A stretch of 64,000 bases of DNA from Streptomyces sp. CGMCC 4.7035 (GCF_031583065.1 NZ_CP134053.1:1612001-1676000); one strand, 5' to 3'; counted from the first letter of the stretch, positions 40,148-49,870 are shown. Notes: generated from the sequence alone by a model not told the origin. Program-made: numbers and translations.

Positions 40148-40365
40148 CTAGGGCCTGTCGTCAAACTCCCGCCTGCCGGGCGGCGTCTGGCACGCACGCT
40201 CGCCGCGTTGCCGAAAGGCCCTAGTAGCTCCTCCCCCAAGCTCTCGGCTTCGCTCGAGCAGGGGGGACCCCCATCGAGGACCTTCCGGCGCCTTGCGATC
40301 GCACGCACCAGACGCCGCCCGGCCCGCCTGCGGGCGGACGACGGGCGTTTGACGACAGGGCCTAG
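40148..40365. mobile_element. Palindromic MITE with CTAG flanks and a nested REP-45
   Basis: The ends CTAGGGCCTGTCGTCAAAC (40148-40166) and its near-complement (40347-40365) match at 18 of 19 positions. Inner arms GCCGGGCGGCGTCTGG / CCAGACGCCGCCCGG continue the palindrome almost to the centre, where REP-45 (40231-40275) sits. The CTAG on both sides looks like the 4-base target duplication made by IS5-type transposases; no transposase is present. The right CTAG includes the stop codon of the permease gene. Confidence 0.75.
40231..40275. repeat. REP-45 copy at the centre of the MITE
   Basis: CTCCCCCAAGCTCTCGGCTT through AGGGGGGACCCCCATC, identical in length and nearly identical in sequence to 13685-13729. 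It occupies the loop position of the surrounding palindrome (arms GCCGAAAGGCCCT and AGGACCTTCCGGC on either side). Confidence 0.85.
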
Positions 40366-41231
40366 ACGTCCCGCTTCTCCAGCAGCAGGTAGGCCCCGCC
40401 GAAGGCGACAGCGGTCACGCCCAGCATGATCCACAGCGGGTCCCAGCCCGAGGGGCCCGAGTTGCTGAGCGAGTTGGAGTAGAAGACGCCGAGCTGGTTC
40501 GGGATCGAGTAGTCGATCAGGGCCGTGCGCACCTTGTCCAGCGACTCCGCGAACATGAACAGGGCCATGACCAGCGGGGCGAGCAGCACACCGATCATGA
40601 TGGTGATGGCGCCCGCCGAATGCCGGATGACCGAGCCGATGACGAGCGACAGCAGCCCGAGCAGCGCGATGTAGAGCGAGATGCCGACCGTCCCCTTCAG
40701 CCACTCCGAACCGGACGGCTGCTTGGCGCCGTCCAGCAGGGACACGTCCACGAAGGCGACGAAGAGGACCGACACCAGCGTCATCACGAACGCGACCGCG
40801 AAGAACACGATCGCCTTCGCCGCCAGCACCCGCCCCCGGGACGGGCACGCGGTCATCGTGGTCCGGATCATGCCGGTGCCGTACTCGGAGGCCGTGGTCA
40901 GCACGCCGAGCGTGATGATGCAGATGGAGCCGAGAAGCAGCCCGAAGACCCCGAACGACAGCGGGTTCTCGCTCCGCAGGCTCCCCTCCGACGAGTGGGC
41001 GGAGACCAGCACGCCGGTCAACAGCCCGATGCCGACGACGAGCAGGACGAACATGCCCAGCGTCCACATCGTGGAGCGCACCGACCTGATCTTCGTCCAC
41101 TCGGAGGTGATGGCGTGCCCGAGGTGGGTCCGGACGACCGGGATCGGCGAGGTGTAGGCGGGGTACGCGGGACCTGGCGCCGCCTGCCAGGCGGGCGCGG
41201 CCTGCGGCATCGGGGGCTGGGGCGTGCTCAT
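40362..41231 (-). CDS. ABC-2 exporter permease
   Basis: 289 residues. A Pro/Ala/Gln-rich N-terminus, then six membrane segments (TMWTLGMFVLLVVGIGLLTGVL; FGVFGLLLGSICIITLGVLTT; AIVFFAVAFVMTLVSVLFVAFV; SLYIALLGLLSLVIGSVI; AITIMIGVLLAPLVMALFMF; DPLWIMLGVTAVAFGGAYLLL). Overlaps its ATPase gene by ATGA. The last codon and TAG stop lie inside the CTAG flank of the MITE, so the original C-terminus may have been altered. Confidence 0.9.
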   Translation of the reverse strand: MSTPQPPMPQAAPAWQAAPGPAYPAYTSPIPVVRTHLGHAITSEWTKIRSVRSTMWTLGMFVLLVVGIGLLTGVLVSAHSSEGSLRSENPLSFGVFGLLLGSICIITLGVLTTASEYGTGMIRTTMTACPSRGRVLAAKAIVFFAVAFVMTLVSVLFVAFVDVSLLDGAKQPSGSEWLKGTVGISLYIALLGLLSLVIGSVIRHSAGAITIMIGVLLAPLVMALFMFAESLDKVRTALIDYSIPNQLGVFYSNSLSNSGPSGWDPLWIMLGVTAVAFGGAYLLLEKRDV

Positions 41232-42589
41232 CGGGCGTCCTCGGACTTGGTCAGGTCGGCGGCGGGGGCGGAGGCAGGGGCAGGGGCGGGCGTGGCCGAC
41301 GCGGGTGATTCCTGCGGTGCGGGCGCGGCGGCCGGAGTGGCAGGCGCGGCGGCCCCGGCGGGCTGGGCCGGGGGAGCGGTGGCGGCCTGGGCCGGGGCGG
41401 CGGGCGCGGCGGCCGGAGCTGCGGCGGGCTGGGCCGGGGGTGTCGGCTGTGCGTACGGGTTCGACTGCTGCCCCGCGCCGGGGGCGGCGGGCGCTGCCGG
41501 AGCGCCGTACGGGCCCGCGGGCACCTGCTCCGGCTGCCCCGGCATCGCGAACGGCCGGCCGCCCTGCTGGGGCGGCGGCGGGGCGTACCAGCCCGGCTGG
41601 CCCTGCCCCGGCACCGGCATCGGTGGCTGGACGCCGGGCGGCAGCGGCTGCTGGAGCCCGGTCTTCTGGTCGATCGTCGAGCGGTAGTCGACGGCGCCCT
41701 GCGTCATCCGCATGTACGCCTCCTCCAGCGAGGCCTGGTGCGGCGACAGCTCCCACAGGCGTACGTCGGCGTCGTGCGCGATGTCGCTGATGCGGGGGAG
41801 GGGCAGCCCGGTCACGCGCAGCGCGCCGTCCTGCTCTGGCAGCACATGCCCGCCCGCCTCGGTCAGCGAGGCGGTCAGCTTCTCCCGCAACTGCGGCTCG
41901 GTGTCGGGCGTGCGGACACGCGCGAAATCCGCGGAGTTGGCGGAGATGAAGTCCTTGACGCTCATGTCGGCGAGCAGCTGCCCCCGCCCGATCACGATCA
42001 AGTGGTCGGCGGTGAGCGCCATTTCGCTCATCAGGTGGGAGGAGACGAAGACCGTACGGCCCTCCGCCGCGAGGGACTTCATCAGATTGCGCACCCACAG
42101 GATGCCCTCGGGGTCGAGTCCGTTGACCGGCTCGTCGAAGAGGAGCACCTGGGGATCGCCCAGCAGCGCGGCGGCGATGCCGAGGCGCTGGCCCATACCG
42201 AGCGAGAAGCCCTTGGACCGCCTCTTCGCCACGTCCTGGAGGCCGACGACGCCGAGCACCTCGTCGACGCGCCGCGCCGGGATGCCGGAGAGCTGGGCCA
42301 GGGACAGCAGGTGATTGCGGGCGGCCCGGCCGCCGTGCACGGCCTTGGCGTCGAGCAGGGCCCCGACCTGGCGGGGGGCGTTGGGCAGCTTGCGGTACGG
42401 GTAGCCGCCGATCGTCACCTGCCCCGAGGTGGGGTTGTCCAGGCCGAGGATCATCCGCATGGTGGTCGACTTGCCCGAGCCGTTGGGCCCGAGGAAGCCG
42501 GTGACGGAACCCGGACGTACCTGGAAAGAAAGGTTGTACACGGCCGTCTTGTCGCCGTAGCGCTTCGTCAGGCCGACTGCCTCGATCAT
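41228..42589 (-). CDS. ABC exporter ATP-binding protein with Pro/Ala/Gln-rich tail
   Basis: 453 residues. Walker A FLGPNGSGKSTTMRMI, signature SLGMGQRLGIAAAL, Walker B VLLFDEPVNGLDP, SSHLMSEMAL with the switch histidine. The ATPase domain ends near residue 305; about 150 residues of low-complexity Pro/Ala/Gln follow (PGQGQPGWYAPPPPQQGG and PAAAPAAAPA-type runs). The permease also has such a stretch at its start. Substrate unknown. ATG at 42589 (MIEAVGLTKRYG) preferred to the GTG at 42598. Confidence 0.9.
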   Translation of the reverse strand: MIEAVGLTKRYGDKTAVYNLSFQVRPGSVTGFLGPNGSGKSTTMRMILGLDNPTSGQVTIGGYPYRKLPNAPRQVGALLDAKAVHGGRAARNHLLSLAQLSGIPARRVDEVLGVVGLQDVAKRRSKGFSLGMGQRLGIAAALLGDPQVLLFDEPVNGLDPEGILWVRNLMKSLAAEGRTVFVSSHLMSEMALTADHLIVIGRGQLLADMSVKDFISANSADFARVRTPDTEPQLREKLTASLTEAGGHVLPEQDGALRVTGLPLPRISDIAHDADVRLWELSPHQASLEEAYMRMTQGAVDYRSTIDQKTGLQQPLPPGVQPPMPVPGQGQPGWYAPPPPQQGGRPFAMPGQPEQVPAGPYGAPAAPAAPGAGQQSNPYAQPTPPAQPAAAPAAAPAAPAQAATAPPAQPAGAAAPATPAAAPAPQESPASATPAPAPASAPAADLTKSEDAR

Positions 42590-42774
42590 GCTCCGCACCC
42601 ATCGAAAGGTTCAGGACGTCGGGGCCCCACACTGCCCCCGTAAGGGTTAGGAGGATATCCGGGCGCTGACGGTTCCGGCCAAGACAAAGCAAAACCGCGC
42701 AGGCCACCGGCGTGATGCTGAGACGTCCCGGCGGGCCCCTCGCCCGTCCGTGCCGGCAAGCGCCACAGCTGCCG

Positions 42775-42833
42775 CAGCCGGACACGGCGAAGGCCCGCAC
42801 CCCCGGCGGAGAGTGCGGGCCCCTGTCCGGCTG
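42775..42833 (-). terminator. Terminator after filP
   Basis: CAGCCGGACA pairs with TGTCCGGCTG and, inside it, GGCCCGCAC with GTGCGGGCC. The two-part stem starts 6 bases after the filP stop on the minus strand. The rest of the 249-base spacer up to the ABC gene has no gene. Confidence 0.85.
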
Positions 42834-42838
42834 AACGG

Positions 42839-43774
42839 TTACCGGGTCTGCTGTGCCGGAACCCCGCGGGAGATCGGCTCGTCCTCGGTCGGGGCGCCCG
42901 CGGCGGCGACGGCCGCGCCCGTGAGCGTCGCGAGCATCTCGCGGACGTTCGTCAGCTGGGCGTTGATGGAGTCGCGACGGTTCGTCAGCGCCGCCAGCTC
43001 GCGCTCGGATTCCGAGCGGATACGGTCGGCCTTGGCGTTCGCGTCGGCCACGATGTCCTCGGCCTGGCGCTGGGCGGTCTCCACCGTCTGGCGGGCGCGG
43101 CGCTCGGCGTCCGTGCGCAGCTTCTCGGCCTCCAGGCGCAGCTGCTCGGCGCGGTGCTCGATCTCGGCCAGGCGCTTCTCGGCCTTGGCCTGGCGGGAGG
43201 CCAGGTCGCGCTCGGACTGCTCGCGCCGCTTGGCGAGGTTCGTCTCGAAGTCGGCGGCGGCCTGCGCGGCCTTGGCGCGGGTCTCCTCGAAGAGGGCGTC
43301 CGCCTCCTCGCGCTTGGACTGCGCGTCCTTCTGCGCCTCGGCACGCAGCTGGGAGGCGTCGCTCTTGGCCTTCTCGACGATCCGGACGCCCTCGTCCTCG
43401 GCCTTGGCCTTGCGCTCCGCCGCGAACGACTCCGCGTCGTTGCGAACCTGCTGGGCGGCCGACTCGGCGAGCTCACGGTGCTGCTCGGCGGCGCGGCGGG
43501 CCTCCTCGCGCAGGTCCTTGGCCTCTTCCTCGGCCAGGCGGAGGATCTTCTCGACGCGCGCGCCGAGACCCGCGTACGACGGCTCCGCGTCGCTTACGGC
43601 GGCCTGGGCGTTCTGCGTCTCGAGGTGGAGTTCCTCGATGCGCTTTTCCAGAGCGGTGATGCGGGCGAGAGCACTGTCACGGTCGGAGACGAGCTTGGAG
43701 ATTCGTTCGTCCACCTGAGCGCGGTCGTATCCACGCCGCACAAGCTCGAAGCCGTAGGGGGAAGTGTCGCTCAT
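42839..43774 (-). CDS. filP: Coiled-coil cytoskeletal protein FilP
   Basis: 311 residues, nearly all coiled coil, beginning MSDTSPYGFELVRRGYDRAQVDERISKL, a DivIVA-like N-terminal motif. Ends TEDEPISRGVPAQQTR as in S. coelicolor FilP. In Streptomyces FilP forms intermediate-filament-like networks behind growing tips, depends on DivIVA for position and gives hyphae stiffness (known). ATG at 43774 was chosen over an upstream start. Next to scy on the same strand. Confidence 0.95.
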   Translation of the reverse strand: MSDTSPYGFELVRRGYDRAQVDERISKLVSDRDSALARITALEKRIEELHLETQNAQAAVSDAEPSYAGLGARVEKILRLAEEEAKDLREEARRAAEQHRELAESAAQQVRNDAESFAAERKAKAEDEGVRIVEKAKSDASQLRAEAQKDAQSKREEADALFEETRAKAAQAAADFETNLAKRREQSERDLASRQAKAEKRLAEIEHRAEQLRLEAEKLRTDAERRARQTVETAQRQAEDIVADANAKADRIRSESERELAALTNRRDSINAQLTNVREMLATLTGAAVAAAGAPTEDEPISRGVPAQQTR

Positions 43775-43957
43775 GGGGTTCCTGTCGAATGAGACCGGTG
43801 AGGTGATAGAGGGAATCCTAGGGGTCAAAGCGGTGTGTCATCGAGCGGATACGTGTTTGATCTGGAGAATGACACTCCTTTTGAGTGGCTAACTGTCTCA
43901 GCGCTTGCCAGGACCTGCGTGAAACGTCCCGGCAAGGCACAGAATCAGCGCTTCTGG

Positions 43958-46900
43958 CTACCCCTCTGACGCCTTGCCACCCGAACGGGGCGCACCGATG
44001 GCGGCCCCCGCCTTGACGCCCCCATCCTTGCCACCGGACGGGGTCTCAAAAGACTCCAACGCTTCCAGGACGTCCTGGACACGGGAGATCTCCGCATTGA
44101 TGTCCTCGCGCCGGCGCACCAGGATCTCCAGCTCCCGCTTGCCCTCCTCGACCGCCTGCCGCGCCTCGCGGATCGCCTCGGCCTTGATCTTCTCGGCCTC
44201 GGAGACGAGGGAGGCCTTCTTCTGCTCGGCCTCCTTCAGCAGCCCCTCGGCCTTCTTGACCGCGGCGATACGGACCTTGCCCGCCTCGGAATTGGCCTCG
44301 TTGAGGAGTTCCTTGGCGTCCGCCTTGGCCTTGGCCAGCTGCTCCTCGGCGGCCTTGACCAGCGCGTCGCACCGCTCGCCCGCCGACTTCATCGTCTCGG
44401 CCGACTCGCGCCGCGCCCGCTCGTGCAGCTCCTCGACCTCGGTCGTGATCCGGTCGCGCAGCTCCTCCGCGCGCTCGCGGATCGCGGTGGCGTCCCGGCG
44501 CGTGCCGACGAGCAGCTCGTCCGCGTCCGACCGGGCCCGCTCCACCAGCAAGTTGCCCTCGACCGTCGCCTCGGCCACCAGGCGGTCGGCCTCCTTGCGG
44601 GCGGCGCCCACCATAGTGTCGGCCTGCGCCTCGGCGTCCGCCGTCGTCTTGAGCGCGGTCTGCTGCGCCTCCGAGAGCAGCTTGTCGGCCTCGGACGCGG
44701 TCTCCGTGATGAGCGTGTCGACCTGCTCGGCCGCCTCGGAGCGCCGCTTGTTGGCGTCCTTGCGGGCCTCGTCCAGGGTGCGCTCGGCCTCCTCGCGCGC
44801 GGCCGCGGTGACCCGCTCGGCCTCCGCCTCCGCCTCGGCCTTGATCCGCTCCGACTCGCTGCGGATCCGCTCCGCGTGCTGCTGCGCGGACCCGACCGCC
44901 TCGGCGGCCTCGGCGCGCAGCCGCTCCGCGTCGCCGGTGGCGTCCGAGATCAGCTTGTCGGCCTTGGCCACGGACTCGGCCCGGACCCGCTCGACCTCGG
45001 CCGCGGTCTCCGTGGTGAGCCGCTCGGCCTCCGCCCGCGCCTGCGTGATGAGGGTGTCCGCCTGCGTGGCCGCGTCCGACCGGATCCGGTTCGCGTCCGT
45101 GCGCGCCTCCGCACGCGTGCGCGTCGCGTCCTGGTCGGCGGTGGCGATGGTGTCCGAGGCTTCCGTCCGCACGCGCTGGGCGTGCTCGGCGGCGTCCGAA
45201 CGGATCCGCTCCGCCTCGGCGATCGCCTCCGAGACCGTGCGCTCCGCCAGCGACTTGGCGGCCTCCGACTCCTCGGCGGCCTCCCGCCGGACGCGGCCCG
45301 CGTCCTCGGCGGCCCGCTCGCGCTCCGCGTAGGCGTCGGCGCGGACCCGGTCCGCCTCCTCCTGCGCCTCGGTGCGCGTACGCTCCGCCGCGTGCTCGGC
45401 GGCCGAGCGCAGGCCGGTGATCTCCTCCTGCGCCTGCTCGTGCAGCCCGGCCACGGAGTCCCGCACCTGCTGGGCGTGCTGCTCGGCGGCCGACACCATC
45501 TCGGTGGCGCGCCGGTCGGCCTCCTCGACCAGCCGTACGGCCTCGGCCTGGGCCTCCTCGACCCGGGCGCGCGCCACGGCGAGCAGTTCCTCGCTCTGCT
45601 CACGGGCCCGCTCGCGCTCCTGGTCGGCCTCCTGGCGGGCGGAGCCGAGGAGCTCCTCGGCCTCGCGACGGCGCCGGGTGGCCTCTTCCTGGGCGGCGGC
45701 GAGTGTCTCGGCGCCCTCGGTCGCCAGCCGCTCGGCCGCGGCCTGCGCCTCGGCACGTACGCGGTCGGCGGTGTCCTGCGCCTCCGACTTGAGCCGCTCG
45801 GCCTCGGCCGCCGCCTCCGAGCGCAGTCGTACGGCGATGTTCTCGCCCTCCGCGCGGGAGGCGGACGCGTCGGCGGCGGCCTCCGTGCGCAGCCGGTCGG
45901 CCTCGGCCTCGGCCTGCGCCTGGAGCGTACGAATGCGCTCGGCGGCCTCCGAACGCAGCCGGTCGGTCTCCTCGGCGGTCTCGCGGCGGATCCGCTCGGC
46001 CTCGGCGCGGGCGTCGTCCAGCGCCTGCTCGGCGGAGGCGAGCCGCTGCTCGGCCTCGGTCTGGAGGCGGGTCAGCTCCTCGGCGGCGTCCGTCCGGCGG
46101 GCCTCGACGGCCCGCTCGGTCTCCTCGCGCACGTCGCGCGCGGCCCGCTCGGCCTCTTCCTTGATCGCTTCGGCCTGCTCGGTGGCCTCGGCGCGGTGCT
46201 GCTCGGCCTCCTTGCGGGTGCGCTCCAGGGTCTCCTCGGCCTGGCGGCGCAGCAGCGAGGCGCGCTCGATGGCCTCGGTGCGCACCTTCTCGCTGTCCGT
46301 GGTGGCGGTCTGGCGCAGCTCGTCCGCGTCGGCCTTCGCCTTGGCGAGCAGCTCCTCGGCGGTCTTGGCCGCCTCCTCGATCTGCTGGACGGCCTCGCGC
46401 CGGGCCTCGGCGCGGATCTTCTCGCCCTCGGCGACCGCGTCGGCGCGCAGCTGCTCGGCCTCGCCGCGCAGCCGGCGCGCCTCCTCCTGGAGCTCGACGG
46501 TCTTGGCGCGGTACTCCTTGGTGTCGTCCTTCGCCGCGCCCTTGAGCTGCTCGGCGATGTCGTGCGCCTCGGCGCGCAGCCGGTCCGCCTCGGCCTCGGC
46601 CTCACGGCGGATCCGCTCGGCCTCCTCGGCGGCGGCCTTGGTGGTCGCCTTGGCGTCCTCCGACGCCTTGTTGAGTACGTCCTCGGCCGTACGGGCCGTC
46701 TTGGCGAGCTGGGAGGCGGTCTCCTCGGCCGTGACACTGCGGGCCTTCTCGGAGGCCTCCGCGAGGATCTTCTCGGCCTCGGCCTTGGCGTCCGCGACGA
46801 CCTGCTCGGCCTCGGCCTTGGTGACCTCCGCCTCCTTGGTGGCCTCGCTGACCAGCCGGGCGACCTGCTCCTTGGCCGTGCGGGTGCGCTGCTCGTTGGT

Positions 46901-47800
46901 CGACTCGGCACTGGCCAGGGCCTTGGCGGCGTTCTCCTTCGCCTCGGTGACCACCTTGTCGGCCTCGGCACGCGCCTCGCGCAGCGCCGCCTCCGCCTCG
47001 GTCATCCGCTGCTCGGCGGACCGGCTCAGCTCGGCCGCCTGCCGGCGGGCGGCGTCCGACTCGCTCGCGGTGCTGGAGCGCAGCTGCTCGGCGTGGTCGG
47101 TGGCCTCCTGGGCCTGGGTGGACGCGGCGTTCAGCAGCCGCTCGGCGTCCGCGCGGGCCCGGCGCAGGATCTGGTCGGCCTCGGCGCGGGCGGACTCGGC
47201 GTCGCTCTGGAGCCGCTGGCGGGCCTCCGCGGTGATCCGCTCGGCCTCGGCGCGGGCGGCGGCGAGCGACTGCTCGGCCTCGGCGCGCGACTCCTCGACG
47301 AGACGGCGGGCCTGGGACTCGGAACGGGCGCGCAGCTGCTCGGCCCACGCCACGTTCTCGTTGACGTGCGACTCGACGGTCTGGCGGCGCTCCGCGAGCT
47401 CCTGGTCGAGCTGCTGGCGGCGGGAGACCGCCTCCTGGTGCAGCTCCGCCTGGAGGCGGGCGACCTGCTCGGCGTGCTCCTGGAGGATGCGCTGCGTCTG
47501 CGCGCGGGCCTGGCTCAGCTCCCGCTCGGCGTCCGCCCGCAGCTGGTCCGCCTGCATCTGGGCGGTGCGCAGCATCTGCTCGGCCTGGTAGCCGAGGTCG
47601 CCCCCGTCGTAGGCGGGACGGGTCATGAGGGTGCGGCGCGCCTCGTGCAGCTTGGCGCGCAGCACCTCGACCTGGTAGCCGAGGTCCTCGGCGTGCTGGA
47701 TCGCCTTTTCCCGCTCGGTCTTCAGCCGCTCCATCTCGGCCTCGAACCGAGAGAGGTGGTCGACGTCAGCCGCCGGCTCTCGCTCCTCGTAGCCCCGCAC
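43958..47800 (-). CDS. scy: Polarity scaffold protein Scy
   Basis: 1280 residues. A short N-terminal heptad coil (DHLSRFEAEMERLKTEREKAIQHAEDLGYQVEVLRAKL) is followed by more than 1000 residues of Ala/Glu/Arg coiled coil with repeated RAEAEAEAERL-type units. These are the 51-residue/hendecad periodicity described for this class. The extreme C-terminus is Gly/Lys/Pro-rich. Scy works with DivIVA and FilP to organise the tip assembly (known). GTG at 47800 (VRGYEEREPAAD) is preferred to TTG 47830 because GGGA lies 7 bases upstream and it matches the known start. Confidence 0.95.
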   Translation of the reverse strand: MRGYEEREPAADVDHLSRFEAEMERLKTEREKAIQHAEDLGYQVEVLRAKLHEARRTLMTRPAYDGGDLGYQAEQMLRTAQMQADQLRADAERELSQARAQTQRILQEHAEQVARLQAELHQEAVSRRQQLDQELAERRQTVESHVNENVAWAEQLRARSESQARRLVEESRAEAEQSLAAARAEAERITAEARQRLQSDAESARAEADQILRRARADAERLLNAASTQAQEATDHAEQLRSSTASESDAARRQAAELSRSAEQRMTEAEAALREARAEADKVVTEAKENAAKALASAESTNEQRTRTAKEQVARLVSEATKEAEVTKAEAEQVVADAKAEAEKILAEASEKARSVTAEETASQLAKTARTAEDVLNKASEDAKATTKAAAEEAERIRREAEAEADRLRAEAHDIAEQLKGAAKDDTKEYRAKTVELQEEARRLRGEAEQLRADAVAEGEKIRAEARREAVQQIEEAAKTAEELLAKAKADADELRQTATTDSEKVRTEAIERASLLRRQAEETLERTRKEAEQHRAEATEQAEAIKEEAERAARDVREETERAVEARRTDAAEELTRLQTEAEQRLASAEQALDDARAEAERIRRETAEETDRLRSEAAERIRTLQAQAEAEADRLRTEAAADASASRAEGENIAVRLRSEAAAEAERLKSEAQDTADRVRAEAQAAAERLATEGAETLAAAQEEATRRRREAEELLGSARQEADQERERAREQSEELLAVARARVEEAQAEAVRLVEEADRRATEMVSAAEQHAQQVRDSVAGLHEQAQEEITGLRSAAEHAAERTRTEAQEEADRVRADAYAERERAAEDAGRVRREAAEESEAAKSLAERTVSEAIAEAERIRSDAAEHAQRVRTEASDTIATADQDATRTRAEARTDANRIRSDAATQADTLITQARAEAERLTTETAAEVERVRAESVAKADKLISDATGDAERLRAEAAEAVGSAQQHAERIRSESERIKAEAEAEAERVTAAAREEAERTLDEARKDANKRRSEAAEQVDTLITETASEADKLLSEAQQTALKTTADAEAQADTMVGAARKEADRLVAEATVEGNLLVERARSDADELLVGTRRDATAIRERAEELRDRITTEVEELHERARRESAETMKSAGERCDALVKAAEEQLAKAKADAKELLNEANSEAGKVRIAAVKKAEGLLKEAEQKKASLVSEAEKIKAEAIREARQAVEEGKRELEILVRRREDINAEISRVQDVLEALESFETPSGGKDGGVKAGAAIGAPRSGGKASEG

Positions 47801-48032
47801 TGCGCGGTCCCATCCGTCCCCTGGTCGCAACCTTCTCCGAACGAGCTCCGTCCATCCGCCGAACGGGGCCCCCGGGGAATGGTGTCAGATCTACGACGGA
47901 GCATGGGCTGCTGCCCCGACGCTCGTCCCCCGAAACCCGGACCCCGGCTCCGTCCCGTCGGCCACGACGGGACTCGGTCGCCCTGGTGGAGCGGCGACCG
48001 CCCCCAACCCTACCGGCCCTTATGTACGGGAG

Positions 48033-48473
48033 TCAGTGCTCAGGTGACTCAACAGCCGCGGATGTGACCAGTTCTGTCAGTACGCCGTGGCAATCCTTGG
48101 GGTGCAGGAAGGTGATCCGCGACCCCATGGAACCACGTCGTGGCTCCTCGTACAGGACGCGTACGCCCTTGTCCTTGACGGCGGTGGCGTCCGCGTCGAC
48201 GTCCGCCGTACCGAAGGCGATGTGGTGCACGCCCTCGCCGTTCTTCGCCAGCCACTTCGCGACCGTGGAGTCCTCGCGGGTGGGTTCGAGCAGTTGCAGG
48301 TAGGAGGCGCCGCCGTCGTCCGTGTTGTTGATCTTCAACATGGCCTCGCGGACACCCTGCTCCTCGTTGACCTCCGTGTGGAACACGGAGAAGCCGTAGG
48401 TCGAGGTGTAGAACTCGACGGTCTTGTCGAGGTCGAAACAGGCGATCCCGATGTGGTCGATTCGCGTCAGCAT
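48033..48473 (-). CDS. mce: Methylmalonyl-CoA epimerase
   Basis: 146-residue vicinal-oxygen-chelate protein interconverting (2S)- and (2R)-methylmalonyl-CoA. Metal ligands are in IDHIGIAC (His), YLQLLEP (Glu), VHHIAFG (His) and the final VLTELV (Glu). Divergent from the thiolase gene. Supplies the isomer used by mutases or by polyketide synthases. Confidence 0.93.
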   Translation of the reverse strand: MLTRIDHIGIACFDLDKTVEFYTSTYGFSVFHTEVNEEQGVREAMLKINNTDDGGASYLQLLEPTREDSTVAKWLAKNGEGVHHIAFGTADVDADATAVKDKGVRVLYEEPRRGSMGSRITFLHPKDCHGVLTELVTSAAVESPEH

Positions 48474-48621
48474 GGATTCAGTGCAGCGCTCCTGAGGTGG
48501 TTACGCAACGTGCGCGCGATCACACTGACGGCTTGATGACGGGGTGGACTACCCCTCAGTACATTCGAAGTAAACCCTCGTTCACTCCTCGGCTGTGCAG
48601 GCCGGAAGGGGATCGCAGCTC

Positions 48622-49824
48622 ATGTCTGGAACGAACAGCACGACCAGCGTCATCGTCGCGGGTGCCCGCACCCCGATGGGACGGCTGCTCGGCTCGCTGA
48701 AGTCCTTCTCCGGAGCCGACCTCGGCGGCTTCGCGATCAAGGCCGCCCTCGACCGTGCGGGGATCGGTGGCGACCAGGTGCAATACGTGATCATGGGCCA
48801 GGTGCTGCAGGCCGGGGCGGGGCAGATCCCGGCCCGTCAGGCCGCGGTCAAGGCGGGCATCCCGATGAGTGTCCCGGCCCTGACGATCAACAAGGTGTGT
48901 CTGTCGGGCCTCGACGCGATCGCGCTGGCCGACCAGTTGATCCGTGCGGGTGAGTTCGACGTGATCGTCGCGGGCGGCCAGGAGTCCATGACCAACGCCC
49001 CCCACCTGCTCCCGAAGTCCCGCGACGGCTTCAAGTACGGCGCGGTCCAGATGCTCGACGCGATGGCGTACGACGGCCTGACCGACTCCTTCGAAGGCAT
49101 CGCCATGGGCGAGTCCACGGAGAAGCACAACACGCGACTCGGCCTCGGCCGGCAGGAGCAGGACGAGATCGCGGCCCTGTCCCACCAGCGGGCCGCGGCC
49201 GCCCAGAAGAACGGCGTCTTCGAGGCCGAGATCACCCCGGTCGAGGTGCCTCAGCGCAAGGGCGAACCGGTCGTTTTCAGCAAGGACGAGGGCATCCGCG
49301 GCGAGACGACGGTGGAGTCCCTGGCGAAGCTGCGCCCCGCGTTCACCAAGGACGGCACGATCACGGCCGGTTCCTCCTCGCAGATCTCGGACGGTGCGGC
49401 GGCCGTGGTCGTGATGAGCAAGGCCAAGGCGCAGGAGCTGGGCTTGGAGTGGATCGCGGAGATCGGCGCCCACGGGAACGTCGCCGGACCGGACAACTCT
49501 TTGCAGTCGCAGCCGTCGAACGCGATCCTGCACGCCCTGAAGAAGGAGGGCCTGGAGGTCTCGGATCTCGACCTGATCGAGATCAACGAGGCGTTCGCCG
49601 CCGTTGCCGTGCAGTCGATGAAGGACTTGGGGGTTTCCTCCGAAAAGGTGAATGTCCATGGCGGCGCGATTGCCCTGGGTCACCCGATCGGCATGTCCGG
49701 CGCCCGGCTCGTCCTGCACCTCGCCCTGGAGCTCAAGCGGCGCGGCGGAGGCGTCGGCGCGGCGGCGCTGTGCGGTGGCGGCGGCCAGGGTGACGCGCTG
49801 ATCGTGCGGGTACCCAAGGCCTGA
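48622..49824 (+). CDS. Acetyl-CoA C-acetyltransferase (thiolase)
   Basis: 400 residues. The nucleophilic cysteine is in [15 protein letters not shown], the second active-site region [19 protein letters not shown] and the final cysteine in [15 protein letters not shown]. Condenses or cleaves acetoacetyl-CoA. ATG at 48622 with GGAAGGGGA upstream. meaB follows after 46 bases, probably in one transcript. Confidence 0.93.
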   Translation: MSGTNSTTSVIVAGARTPMGRLLGSLKSFSGADLGGFAIKAALDRAGIGGDQVQYVIMGQVLQAGAGQIPARQAAVKAGIPMSVPALTINKVCLSGLDAIALADQLIRAGEFDVIVAGGQESMTNAPHLLPKSRDGFKYGAVQMLDAMAYDGLTDSFEGIAMGESTEKHNTRLGLGRQEQDEIAALSHQRAAAAQKNGVFEAEITPVEVPQRKGEPVVFSKDEGIRGETTVESLAKLRPAFTKDGTITAGSSSQISDGAAAVVVMSKAKAQELGLEWIAEIGAHGNVAGPDNSLQSQPSNAILHALKKEGLEVSDLDLIEINEAFAAVAVQSMKDLGVSSEKVNVHGGAIALGHPIGMSGARLVLHLALELKRRGGGVGAAALCGGGGQGDALIVRVPKA

Positions 49825-49870
49825 GCACCCTCGACCGACCTCTCTTCGTGTTTTCGTGAACGGAGCTGTG

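Noticed and set aside
40362..42800. Single reading frame spanning both ABC genes
   Set aside because: Only the last 289 codons match a protein; the earlier part is another frame of the ATPase gene. The permease starts at 41231 with an ATGA overlap.
44423..48067. A very long open frame (over 1200 codons) on the plus strand opposite scy
   Set aside because: It is a mirror of the Ala/Glu/Arg-rich scy codons in high-GC DNA; the predicted protein is a Leu/Gly/Arg low-complexity string without domains, while the minus strand is a recognised Scy protein.
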